Shown here piece after piece: positions 1 through 6,254 of a DNA stretch of 64,000 bases; positions within the stretch are counted from its first letter, which is position 1, and every line of letters begins with the position of its first letter. The notes under the pieces were generated by a model. The model searched no databases. It saw nothing but the letters and a program-made list of their open reading frames with translations, and had not been told where the DNA came from. A program made the position numbers and the translations under genes. Origin of the DNA: JANQPD01 sp963715655 (GTDB lineage: Bacteria; Bacteroidota; Bacteroidia; Flavobacteriales; Schleiferiaceae); contig OY970262.1 of NCBI GenBank assembly GCA_963715655.1, positions 3,100,001 through 3,164,000 of the forward strand, written 5' to 3'.

Positions 1-461
1 ATAAATTTTTTAGCAATGTGCACAAAAGCATCTACACTTATAATTTCTTTTGCCGGGCCAAACCAAGCAATAAATATAGAAAACAGTAAACCACCGACTA
101 AATTACCAAGTAGTACTAAACCCCAAAGTTTAAAAAGTGGACCAACCTTCTGATTTTTATTGAGCACCGGAATCATAGCTAAAGCAGTTTGCTCAGTAAA
201 CAATTCTGAACGACCAATAATTACAAAAACAAAACCGATAGGATAGCCCAAGCTTAGCAACACGTGCATTACCGAAGAAGTAACTTCGCCTACAAACAGA
301 GTGTATAGTACGCCCATTACAACTAAGCTAAAACCAATTTCAAGCCCAGCCGTAAGTGCGGATATGAACAGTTTATGACCTGCCATATTGTAAATTTTAC
401 CACCAAGCAACGCTTGCTCTTCTACTATTTCTTCCGTTTCTTTTGGCCTATTTTCTTCCAT
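1..461 (-). CDS. Formate/nitrite transporter (FNT) family protein, partial
   Basis: The first 153 residues of a membrane channel gene that runs off the left edge of the window. The ATG lies at 461-459. After a charged, Glu-rich N-terminal tail (residues 1-25) come strongly hydrophobic helices. The string IGRSELFTEQTALAMIPVL, followed by a Gly-rich helix (LLGNLVGGLLFS), resembles the first half of FNT channels, which form pentamers in the inner membrane and carry small monovalent anions such as formate or nitrite. The family is usually about 260-290 residues, so roughly 45 percent is missing. Substrate cannot be assigned from this half. The acidic N-terminal extension is typical of the YfdC-like branch, but that is inference. 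Confidence 0.75.
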   Translation of the reverse strand, partial: MEENRPKETEEIVEEQALLGGKIYNMAGHKLFISALTAGLEIGFSLVVMGVLYTLFVGEVTSSVMHVLLSLGYPIGFVFVIIGRSELFTEQTALAMIPVLNKNQKVGPLFKLWGLVLLGNLVGGLLFSIFIAWFGPAKEIISVDAFVHIAKKF

Positions 462-777
462 TAAAAAGCAACCTAAAGGTTTTAACGTTTGTTCATTTGT
501 ACTTATTAAATAGTGCATCTCAGCATAAGTTGATCTTAAAAATTAAAATTCTGTTCAGTAATTAGGTTTCTTTTTGGGAGCTCAACGAAGATTTACTTAA
601 TCATATCTTACCTAAATCAATCGATTTAAAAGTCTGTTTTCACGCTTCATTAGTACAAACAGCCCAACATTCTTTTCCACAATACAATACCTACCACCAG
701 TTTAGGGCAACCTACCTATTTCATTCGCTTACGTAACATTTTAGTTTTGAGCTTATTCACACATAAAAAAAAGTACG
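462..777. other. Intergenic region between divergent genes
   Basis: A 316-bp AT-rich region between the divergent FNT and beta-propeller genes. It must hold both promoters. Apart from the box annotated at 742-749 I see no RNA gene, repeat or ORF in it. Confidence 0.5.
742..749 (+). promoter_or_regulatory. Candidate -7 promoter box (TAnnTTTG)
   Basis: TAGTTTTG matches the Bacteroidota -7 consensus TAnnTTTG exactly and lies 28 bp before the ATG at 778, which would give a leader of about 25 nt. No TTG is seen at the expected -33 spacing, so this is a moderate call. Confidence 0.4.
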
Positions 778-3000
778 ATGAAAAATTTAACATCATTCTG
801 GAATCAAAATCTAAGTAGCGTTATATGCCTTTTGCTGCTCGTTTTTTCAAGTCTATCTGTTTTTGCTCAAAATAAAGAATTATGGCAGGCCGATACAGAA
901 GGCAAGGAAGTAGTTTGGACAAAATTATCACCTAACCGCGATGTGCTACTTGCGGGCACCACCAATATGATTGTATTTGGTATTGATGCCTACTCTGGCA
1001 AAGTGCTTTGGGAATCTACCGCAGTTCGACCATTTGGCGGCAAGCTTTTTATGAGTAAAGAAATAAAAAACAAACTCAAAAAAACGCCCGAAGCCTTTTA
1101 CGAACAATTGGTAAAATTTGAAGAAAATCCTGAGAATGAAGAACTCAATAATATTGTAGCCATTTTTGACGCAAATATGGTAGCGCCAACCCTTATAAAT
1201 GTAAAAACTGGCTTTGAGATGAACTATATGCAAGCTGCAAAAATGAGCCTAGCTGCTTATTTTTATGATGATACACGTTTGCTTACCGGAACGCAAGAAA
1301 TGAAAACCGTAATGCGCAGTTTACCCAGTGGTGATGCAATTTGGATCAGCGACATTGCTATAAATGCTCCGCCCATTATTGATAAAGAAGGCTTTGTTTA
1401 CATAAACAGTAGCCGACAGTTGAACAAGGATATTGCGGGTAACGCACAGGTGGCCACTAACGGGGCTTCTGCAAATATGACCGACAATAATACCACCATT
1501 GCTAAGCTAGACCCTACTACCGGAGAAACCTTGTGGAAAATTTCTGAAAAAGGCGAAATTTTTGAAAATGCCCAATTGGTAGGCTCAAATGATTTACTCT
1601 TTTTTAGATTACGTAAGAACTACTTCACAGCGCAAAGCATCGATTTAGTGGACATCAATACCGGTAAATTAAAATGGCAATTTGATATTTCTGATGACAA
1701 GGCGAATATTGAATACACCAGCATATCGCCAAATGGCAAAGTACTTTACGTATTAATGCGAAGAAACAAGCGTGTTGACTTTTTTGCTGTTGATCTTACT
1801 TCTGGCCAACGTATTTGGCTGCAAGAATTTAAACTTAAAAAAGAAGATCAAGCAACGTTGGTAGCTACCAATTATGGTGCAGCGGTAGTTTCTTTAAAAA
1901 GAGTACGCATGTTTGACCTTGCCACAGGGGAAGAAAAATGGGAACATAAATATTCTGGAGATACACCGGGCTTTATGATTCCTACTGATGGTGGTGAATT
2001 ACTATTGTTTTCCGATGGAGACATTGAATCACTAGATCCAAATACAGGCGATGACATTTGGGATGCAAAAGGTGGCATATTACTGAAACTCTATGATGAC
2101 AAGATGTTGGCTTCTTATAAAACCAAGGGTTGTGTAATGATTGATTTGAAAACGGGAGATCGTATTTGGAAAAGTAAAGTATTTATACAACAAATAGTGG
2201 TTGACGCGCCTGGAATTGGATTGGTGTACAAGGAATTAGACGGAGATGATGTAGAAATGAATATTTTGGATTTAAACACGGGCAAACCTATTTGGGATGA
2301 TCCAATTGAAAACCCTGCGGCAGATTTTGTAACCGAAAACGGCACTATGCTTTTATACTCGGATGAACGCATTTTGGAATTTTTTCCGAAAACAGGGCAG
2401 TATAAGGTATTTATGGATGGTGTAGAGTTTGAACAAAAGGAATCGCCCAATAAGATTGAGTCTTACGGAGATAATCTATTAATTAGTTCTAGTCAGAATT
2501 TAATGCTGGTTTCAAAAGAAGGTAAAGTACTTTATAAGGTAGATTATAAACCTGCTCCGCAAAGTGTAGGCAAATCAATATTAGGCGGAGCTATGGCTGC
2601 AGCAGCAATAGCTGGAGCTGCGGTAAGTGCCGCTGCTGCTGTACAGCAAAGTGCTAACGCTGGCTACGCACGTGGAAGCGCAGATTTTATAGCAGCCGAC
2701 CGTTACCAAGCCAAAGCAGATGGTGCAACTGCTATGGCAGGATCTTTTGCAGGCTTAGCTATGGGAGGTATAGGATATGCTACAAAAAAGTATAAGAAAA
2801 CATCTTCCTCTGCAAACTACGTATTTATGCTTACCAAAGAAGATGGAGATATTAAAATTGTGAAATTGGCAAAAGCCACCGGAGCAAAAGAAAAAGAACT
2901 CATCTTTAAAGAGCGTGAGCCGGTATATCTATATGATAATGTGCGTCAGGTGTTGTTTTATCGTACAGATAATTCTGTAATGAGTTGTTTTGAGTTTTAA
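778..3000 (+). CDS. Exported PQQ-like beta-propeller protein with an Ala/Gly-rich insert
   Basis: A 740-residue protein with a signal peptide (residues 1-30, ending VFAQ). Residues 35-590 are built of WD/PQQ-type blades: repeated units such as FDLATGEEKWEHKYSG, IDLKTGDRIWKSKV and LDLNTGKPIWDD show the alternating G-x-x-x-W pattern of PQQ-like propellers. No pyrroloquinoline-quinone dehydrogenase catalytic residues are recognised, so a binding or scaffolding role is more likely than an enzyme. Residues 600-665 form an unusual Ala/Gly-rich hydrophobic stretch that could be one or two membrane helices or a glycine-zipper hairpin, then a basic KKYKK segment and a final blade-like strand set. The start follows an A-rich leader typical of the phylum. 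Monocistronic, with a terminator-like hairpin just downstream. Function unknown. Confidence 0.75.
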   Translation: MKNLTSFWNQNLSSVICLLLLVFSSLSVFAQNKELWQADTEGKEVVWTKLSPNRDVLLAGTTNMIVFGIDAYSGKVLWESTAVRPFGGKLFMSKEIKNKLKKTPEAFYEQLVKFEENPENEELNNIVAIFDANMVAPTLINVKTGFEMNYMQAAKMSLAAYFYDDTRLLTGTQEMKTVMRSLPSGDAIWISDIAINAPPIIDKEGFVYINSSRQLNKDIAGNAQVATNGASANMTDNNTTIAKLDPTTGETLWKISEKGEIFENAQLVGSNDLLFFRLRKNYFTAQSIDLVDINTGKLKWQFDISDDKANIEYTSISPNGKVLYVLMRRNKRVDFFAVDLTSGQRIWLQEFKLKKEDQATLVATNYGAAVVSLKRVRMFDLATGEEKWEHKYSGDTPGFMIPTDGGELLLFSDGDIESLDPNTGDDIWDAKGGILLKLYDDKMLASYKTKGCVMIDLKTGDRIWKSKVFIQQIVVDAPGIGLVYKELDGDDVEMNILDLNTGKPIWDDPIENPAADFVTENGTMLLYSDERILEFFPKTGQYKVFMDGVEFEQKESPNKIESYGDNLLISSSQNLMLVSKEGKVLYKVDYKPAPQSVGKSILGGAMAAAAIAGAAVSAAAAVQQSANAGYARGSADFIAADRYQAKADGATAMAGSFAGLAMGGIGYATKKYKKTSSSANYVFMLTKEDGDIKIVKLAKATGAKEKELIFKEREPVYLYDNVRQVLFYRTDNSVMSCFEF

Positions 3001-3031
3001 TAGAACTACATTTTAAAAAACCAGTAAAACG

Positions 3032-3060
3032 AAAATCCCTTGCCTTGTGCAGGGGATTTT
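3032..3060 (+). terminator. Probable intrinsic terminator after the beta-propeller gene
   Basis: An 8-bp stem (AAAATCCC paired with GGGATTTT) with a 12-13-nt loop, followed by a T-rich run. It begins 32 bp after the upstream stop codon. Confidence 0.6.
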
Positions 3061-3123
3061 AATTTTAATACTACGGCTAAAAATTGTTCCTTTAGGGCTC
3101 GTTTCACAAAATGCACTTGTTAT

Positions 3124-3504
3124 ATGCTTAAAGACGCCAAAGCCTTCAGTAGTTTTTCAATTAACTCTTTAGAAGAATCTAAATACTTTTATGAGGAAAT
3201 TTTAGGCTTAAAAACGGAAGAAACGTTTATGGGAGTTTTACAGGTTTTCACAGATGAAAATGCACCCATTTTATTGTATCCAAAAGAAAATCATGAAGCG
3301 GCAACCTTTACAGTTTTAAATTTTTCGGTAGCCGATTTAGAAGCAGAAGTTGATGCGCTTATTACCAAGGGAATAACCTTTGAGCAATACAAAGGCGAGT
3401 ATATTGCCACCAATAAAAAAGGCATTAGTGATGGAGGCAGTGGGCCAGATATGGCTTGGCTGAAAGACCCAAGTGGGAATATAATTGCTTTGCTTCAAGC
3501 TTAA
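3124..3504 (+). CDS. VOC (glyoxalase/bleomycin-resistance) superfamily protein
   Basis: A 126-residue protein with the beta-alpha-beta-beta-beta fold pattern of the vicinal-oxygen-chelate superfamily: an N-terminal SLEESKYFYEEILGLKT helix-strand and a C-terminal AWLKDPSGNIIALLQ strand typical of VOC domains. Such proteins bind a divalent metal and act on varied small molecules, so the reaction is not predictable. An in-frame ATG exists 84 bp upstream at 3040, but it lies inside the preceding terminator hairpin and adds a non-homologous Cys-rich leader, so the ATG at 3124 is chosen. The stop is only 2 nt before the ATG of the broken YdeI-like gene, suggesting the two once formed an operon. Confidence 0.75.
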   Translation: MLKDAKAFSSFSINSLEESKYFYEEILGLKTEETFMGVLQVFTDENAPILLYPKENHEAATFTVLNFSVADLEAEVDALITKGITFEQYKGEYIATNKKGISDGGSGPDMAWLKDPSGNIIALLQA

Positions 3505-3506
3505 AA

Positions 3507-3558
3507 ATGGTTAAAACAACCGTATTCATTTTTCCCACCGAAGGTAAAATGGCCTATC
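3507..3558 (+). pseudogene. YdeI/DUF1905-like gene, 5' fragment (interrupted by IS)
   Basis: The first 17 codons of a gene whose ATG lies 2 nt after the VOC stop. The reading frame runs straight into the left end of the IS3-family element at 3559. If the element and one copy of its 4-bp target duplication are removed, the frame continues without a break into the fragment at 4813, giving Met-Ala-Tyr-Pro-Gln across the junction. The joined product resembles DUF1905 proteins of the YdeI/OmpD-associated group. Confidence 0.8.
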
Positions 3559-3619
3559 TGTAAGCTCCCCCAAAACTAGTACGGTTTAAAAATATAATTT
3601 TTAATTTTAAACTGTAAAT

Positions 3620-3886
3620 ATGAAAAAGAGCAAATTCACCCCAAACCAGATTGCCAGTATTCTCAAGGAGTTTGAACAAGGCAAAGATGTAGCTACGATT
3701 AGCCGAGAGCATGGCGTAAGCAAAGCAACATTTTATAAATGGCGACAACGCTATGGCGGCATGGAAGCTAGTGAGCTAAAGCGCATAAAGAAGCTAGAAG
3801 AAGAAAATGCGAAGCTAAAACGCATGTACACCGATTTAGCTTTAGAGTTAGATATCGCCAAGCACATTATTGAAAAAAAGCTTTAA
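3620..3886 (+). CDS. IS3-family transposase OrfA
   Basis: An 88-residue DNA-binding protein. Residues 5-50 form a helix-turn-helix (TPNQIASILKEF, then VSKATFYKWRQRYGG), the standard IS3 OrfA/HTH_8 pattern that recognises the element's ends. Residues 50-85 are a heptad-rich coiled coil (KKLEEENAKLKRMY) used for oligomerisation. The gene ends at a TAA just after an A-run where a -1 frameshift can fuse it to OrfB. Confidence 0.92.
   Translation: MKKSKFTPNQIASILKEFEQGKDVATISREHGVSKATFYKWRQRYGGMEASELKRIKKLEEENAKLKRMYTDLALELDIAKHIIEKKL
3874..3880 (+). promoter_or_regulatory. Programmed -1 frameshift (slippery) site of the IS
   Basis: A-AAA-AAG sits in the orfA frame at codons 86-87. Slipping back by one base places the ribosome in the orfB frame, which opens just here (the preceding in-frame stop is TGA at 3871-3873), giving ...Glu-Lys-Lys-Ala-Leu-Lys-Pro... 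and a 388-residue fused transposase OrfAB. This is the standard arrangement of IS3 elements; actual slippage is inferred. Confidence 0.8.
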
Positions 3887-3909
3887 AGCCTTGCCAAAAG
3901 AGAGAAATA

Positions 3910-4785
3910 ATGGAAAGCATAAAAAGCACTTATCCGCGCGGCATAAGCAAGGCGTGTCGCGTATTAAAGACTAGTCGCAGTAGTATTGCTTATCAATCAA
4001 TAAAGGATGATAGCAGCGTAGAGCTATTATTAAAGCAGTTGAGTATAAAACATCCACGCGAAGGCTTTTGGAAGAGTTATTACCGTCTTCGTAATAAGGA
4101 GGAATTAATCAATCACAAGCGGCTACATAGGATATATAAGCAGATGGGCTTGCCATTAAGAAGGAAAGTAAAAAAGCGTTTACCAGCGCGGGTAAAAGAA
4201 CCCATAATAATACCCGAGTGCTTTACGCATACGTGGAGTATTGATTTTATGAGCGATGCTTTAGAGCATGGAAGGAAGTTCCGAAGCTTTAATGTAATAG
4301 ATGACTACAATCGAGAAGTACTGTTTATAGAAACAGATTATTCTTTAAAAAGTAGCAGAGTAATTTGGGTATTAAACCACTTGATAAACAAACACGGAAA
4401 GCCGCAAAAACTACGTATGGATAATGGTCCAGAATTTATAGCTAAATTAACGACTCAATGGAGCGTGATGCACGGTATTGAGTTTAAATATATACAGCCC
4501 GGTAAGCCTACTCAAAATGCGCTAATAGAGCGTTTTAATAAAACCTATCGCAGGCATATTTTAGATGCTTATCTCTTTAGTTCAATAGATCAAGTAAGAG
4601 AAGTGACCGAATCTTGGGTAGAAGATTACAACCATGAACGACCACACGATGCGCTGGGTGGCATAAGCCCTGTGGCCTATAGAAACAAAAACCGAAAAAT
4701 ATCCCTTGGTTCCGTTCCGCTACGCTCCACTGCACCAAGGGATATTTTGATTAATGAAACTAATAAAGAAAATAGTCTACTTTAG
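3910..4785 (+). CDS. IS3-family transposase OrfB (rve integrase core)
   Basis: The catalytic half of the transposase. From the ATG at 3910 it is 291 residues; the open frame extends back to 3874, so the natural product is probably the OrfAB fusion made by frameshifting. A HTH_21-like segment (HPREGFWKSYYRLR) precedes an integrase-core domain with the DDE triad visible as Asp in HTWSIDFMSD, Asp in LRMDNGPEF and Glu in NALIERFNKTYRRH. The C-terminal WVEDYNHERPHDALGG motif is typical of IS3 elements. No disruption is visible. Confidence 0.92.
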   Translation: MESIKSTYPRGISKACRVLKTSRSSIAYQSIKDDSSVELLLKQLSIKHPREGFWKSYYRLRNKEELINHKRLHRIYKQMGLPLRRKVKKRLPARVKEPIIIPECFTHTWSIDFMSDALEHGRKFRSFNVIDDYNREVLFIETDYSLKSSRVIWVLNHLINKHGKPQKLRMDNGPEFIAKLTTQWSVMHGIEFKYIQPGKPTQNALIERFNKTYRRHILDAYLFSSIDQVREVTESWVEDYNHERPHDALGGISPVAYRNKNRKISLGSVPLRSTAPRDILINETNKENSLL

Positions 4786-4812
4786 AACCGTACTAAAAAA
4801 GGGGAGCTTACA

Positions 4813-5129
4813 TATCCGCAAGCAGAAATTCCGGCAGAAATAGCTGAGCAATTTCTAAAAGAAGGAGAAAGCAAAAAACGTATCATTATTACTTTCCCAA
4901 ACGGTAATTCCTTTCACCGAGCATTACAGCGGAGTAAAACGGCTATTTTTATATAGGCTTGGGTAAAAACACCTTACGAGAAGCTAAGGCCGAAGTTGGC
5001 GCTGAAATCACGGTATCCCTAACCCTAGATACTTCTGAATTTGGGATGCCATTTCCTGAAGAACTACAAAAAGTGCTTTTGCAAGATGAAGAAGGGAATG
5101 AAAAGTTTTTAGCGTTAACTTGTTTGTAA
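4813..5129 (+). pseudogene. YdeI/DUF1905-like gene, central fragment (frameshifted)
   Basis: Continues the broken gene after the IS. The first part reads in the original frame (PQAEIPAEIAEQFLKEG, then a beta-strand RIIITFP) up to about 4939. There an A-run (AGTAAAAC) appears to have lost one A, because the next frame gives the expected family continuation NGYFYIGLGKNTL and TLDTSEFGMPFPEELQ. In that frame the sequence resembles DUF1905 until FLAL near 5117 and then ends at TAA 5127-5129 where the toxin-antitoxin segment begins. The missing C-terminal part is found at 6005-6148. Confidence 0.8.
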
Positions 5130-5226
5130 ATGGTTTATTACGTGGTTTAACGCATAATTTGGCAAGTAAAATCGAATAGAAAATCTGCAAGAATTTTTAT
5201 ACGCAGACGAGAACCTAGCAATAAAT

Positions 5227-5240
5227 TATAAACGTTTATA
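5227..5240. repeat. 14-bp perfect palindrome downstream of the antitoxin gene
   Basis: TATAAACGTTTATA is a perfect palindrome 11 bp beyond the antitoxin stop codon. It could be a protein-binding site or part of the segment's border structure. It has no T-tract, so it is not a clear terminator. Confidence 0.5.
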
Positions 5241-5251
5241 CCAATAGTGCT

Positions 5252-5584
5252 TTATGCTACATTAAATTCCGATTCGTTCATTTCAACACTAAATCGAACA
5301 TTTGTCTTTAATGCTCTGAATACTTTTAAAATCGTCTCAATAGTTACGTTTTTAGTATTTCGTTCCAGTTTAGAGATTTGCGATTTTTGAACTCCGATCA
5401 ATTCTCCGAGTTGCTCTTGAGTCAAATTCCGTTCTTTTCGGACAGACTTTATCATATCTCCAAGAACTTCCATTCGCAAGTCAAATTCATATTTATCACG
5501 CTCTGGTGTTCCAACTTTTCCAATGTCCTTGTCCTTCATTTGGTCAAGTGTCAACATTTTCATTTTTTTATCTTTCATTGCCAT
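5252..5584 (-). CDS. HigA-like antitoxin, XRE helix-turn-helix
   Basis: A 110-residue protein. Residues 45-100 form a Cro/C1-type helix-turn-helix (IKSVRKERNLTQEQLGELIG, then VQKSQISKLER), the usual DNA-binding and autoregulatory part of HigA antitoxins. The N-terminal 45 residues are Lys/Met-rich and probably contact the toxin. The frame is open upstream to a TTG at 5605 that would overlap the toxin gene; the ATG at 5584 is preferred because it lies 10 nt after the toxin stop. Toxin-first order is characteristic of higBA modules. The pair lies inside a segment that splits a YdeI-like gene, which is a sign of horizontal arrival. Confidence 0.85.
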   Translation of the reverse strand: MAMKDKKMKMLTLDQMKDKDIGKVGTPERDKYEFDLRMEVLGDMIKSVRKERNLTQEQLGELIGVQKSQISKLERNTKNVTIETILKVFRALKTNVRFSVEMNESEFNVA

Positions 5585-5594
5585 AATTTTAAGT

Positions 5595-5927
5595 TTATTC
5601 ACCAAAATATTTAGCTCTAATTTTCAGTGCGTTCTCAATTTCCGCTTTTGGCACTTTACTTACTTTTTTTATCATTCCGTGTGTCGATAACACAAGTGTT
5701 TCGGTTTTATCAGTTTTGTCCCAAAACGCAAAGAGTCTGTATTGAATTCCTTTATAAAGTGTTCTAAATTCCAAAATATCATCTGTCAGTTTTTTAAATA
5801 GTTTTGGGTCGTTTTCGAGTTTCGCTTTATCCAAATTATAGTAAACTTTCTTTTTTGCTTTCGCATCCAATTTTGACATAAAGTCAATAGCCTGTTGAAG
5901 AAAAACTACTTCAAATTTTGGTTTCAC
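5595..5927 (-). CDS. HigB/RelE-family toxin (phage Gp49-like)
   Basis: A 110-residue basic protein matching the Gp49-like HigB family, within the RelE/ParE toxin fold: an N-terminal strand-helix (FEVVFLQQAIDFMSKLDAKA), a central KKLTDDILEFRTLYKGIQYR segment typical of Gp49/HigB, and a strand-rich C-terminal part with STHGMIKKVSKVP. Such toxins cleave mRNA on the ribosome and are neutralised by the cognate antitoxin encoded just downstream. It has an exact TAnnTTTG promoter box 27 bp upstream. Whether it is active cannot be told from sequence. Confidence 0.85.
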   Translation of the reverse strand: MKPKFEVVFLQQAIDFMSKLDAKAKKKVYYNLDKAKLENDPKLFKKLTDDILEFRTLYKGIQYRLFAFWDKTDKTETLVLSTHGMIKKVSKVPKAEIENALKIRAKYFGE

Positions 5928-5954
5928 TTAGCTTTTTTTGTCGTTTTATTTAAA

Positions 5955-5962
5955 CAAAGATA
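5955..5962 (-). promoter_or_regulatory. -7 promoter box of the toxin-antitoxin operon
   Basis: On the minus strand TATCTTTG matches TAnnTTTG exactly and ends 27 bp before the toxin ATG, which gives a leader of about 24 nt. Confidence 0.55.
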
Positions 5963-6004
5963 ACCAAAAGTTGAATTATATGGATACTTTTAGTGGTTTC
6001 GTCC

Positions 6005-6148
6005 GCATTACTGGCAACACCAGGCAAACAAAGGAGCTTGCTCTATTACATCAGCTCAGCTAAAACCGCAGATGCTAGAATAAAACGCAGTTTAGATATT
6101 GTACAGAAAATAAAAACAGATACGCTGTACGGGGGTACAAATAGTTAA
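6005..6148 (+). pseudogene. YdeI/OmpD-associated C-terminal fragment (orphaned)
   Basis: A 47-codon frame ending at TAA 6146-6148. It encodes TPGKQRSLLYYISSAKTA followed by DARIKRSLDIVQKI, the signature of the C-terminal YdeI/OmpD-associated domain that normally follows DUF1905 directly. It has no start codon or promoter of its own and completes the gene whose earlier parts lie at 3507-3558 and 4813-5129. Confidence 0.8.
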
Positions 6149-6254
6149 GTTTCATTCAATTCCTATTCACTCCACCAATACTCCTATTCACTCCTTTTTA
6201 TTTTAGCACGCTATATTTTTTAAAGTGCTTTGCTGCATCAAAAAATTAAAAGCC

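Larger units (their letters stand above)
3559..4812 (+). mobile_element. Complete IS3-family insertion sequence (1254 bp)
   Basis: The element is bounded by imperfect terminal inverted repeats of about 27-28 bp: the left end begins TGTAAGCTCCCC and ends near GTACGGTT, and the right end is its inverse complement with differences only in the centre. It starts TG and ends CA. A 4-bp direct repeat, TATC, flanks it (3555-3558 and 4813-4816), matching the short target duplications of the IS3 family. It carries two consecutive frames, orfA and orfB, joined by a slippery site. Both frames are intact, so the copy may be active. It interrupts a YdeI-like gene. Confidence 0.93.
5112..6004. mobile_element. 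Inserted segment carrying a toxin-antitoxin pair (probable cassette)
   Basis: About 0.89 kb that separates the central and C-terminal fragments of one YdeI-like gene, so it is a secondary insertion. It holds the HigB/HigA-like genes on the minus strand plus about 130 bp of non-coding DNA on the left. A short imperfect inverted repeat (GCGTTAAC at 5112-5119, GTTTAACGC at 5145-5153) straddles the left junction. No transposase or integrase is present in it. The exact ends are uncertain; the gene fragments share GC(G/A)TTA at the two borders. Confidence 0.55.

Noticed and set aside
3040..3123. An upstream start for the VOC gene at 3040
   Set aside because: It falls inside the terminator hairpin of the preceding gene and adds a Cys-rich leader unlike the family.
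5112..5250. A definite integron attC site at the left border of the toxin-antitoxin segment
   Set aside because: The inverted GCGTTAAC/GTTTAACGC pair is suggestive but no integrase, attI site or second cassette is seen and the core consensus is not met on both sides.
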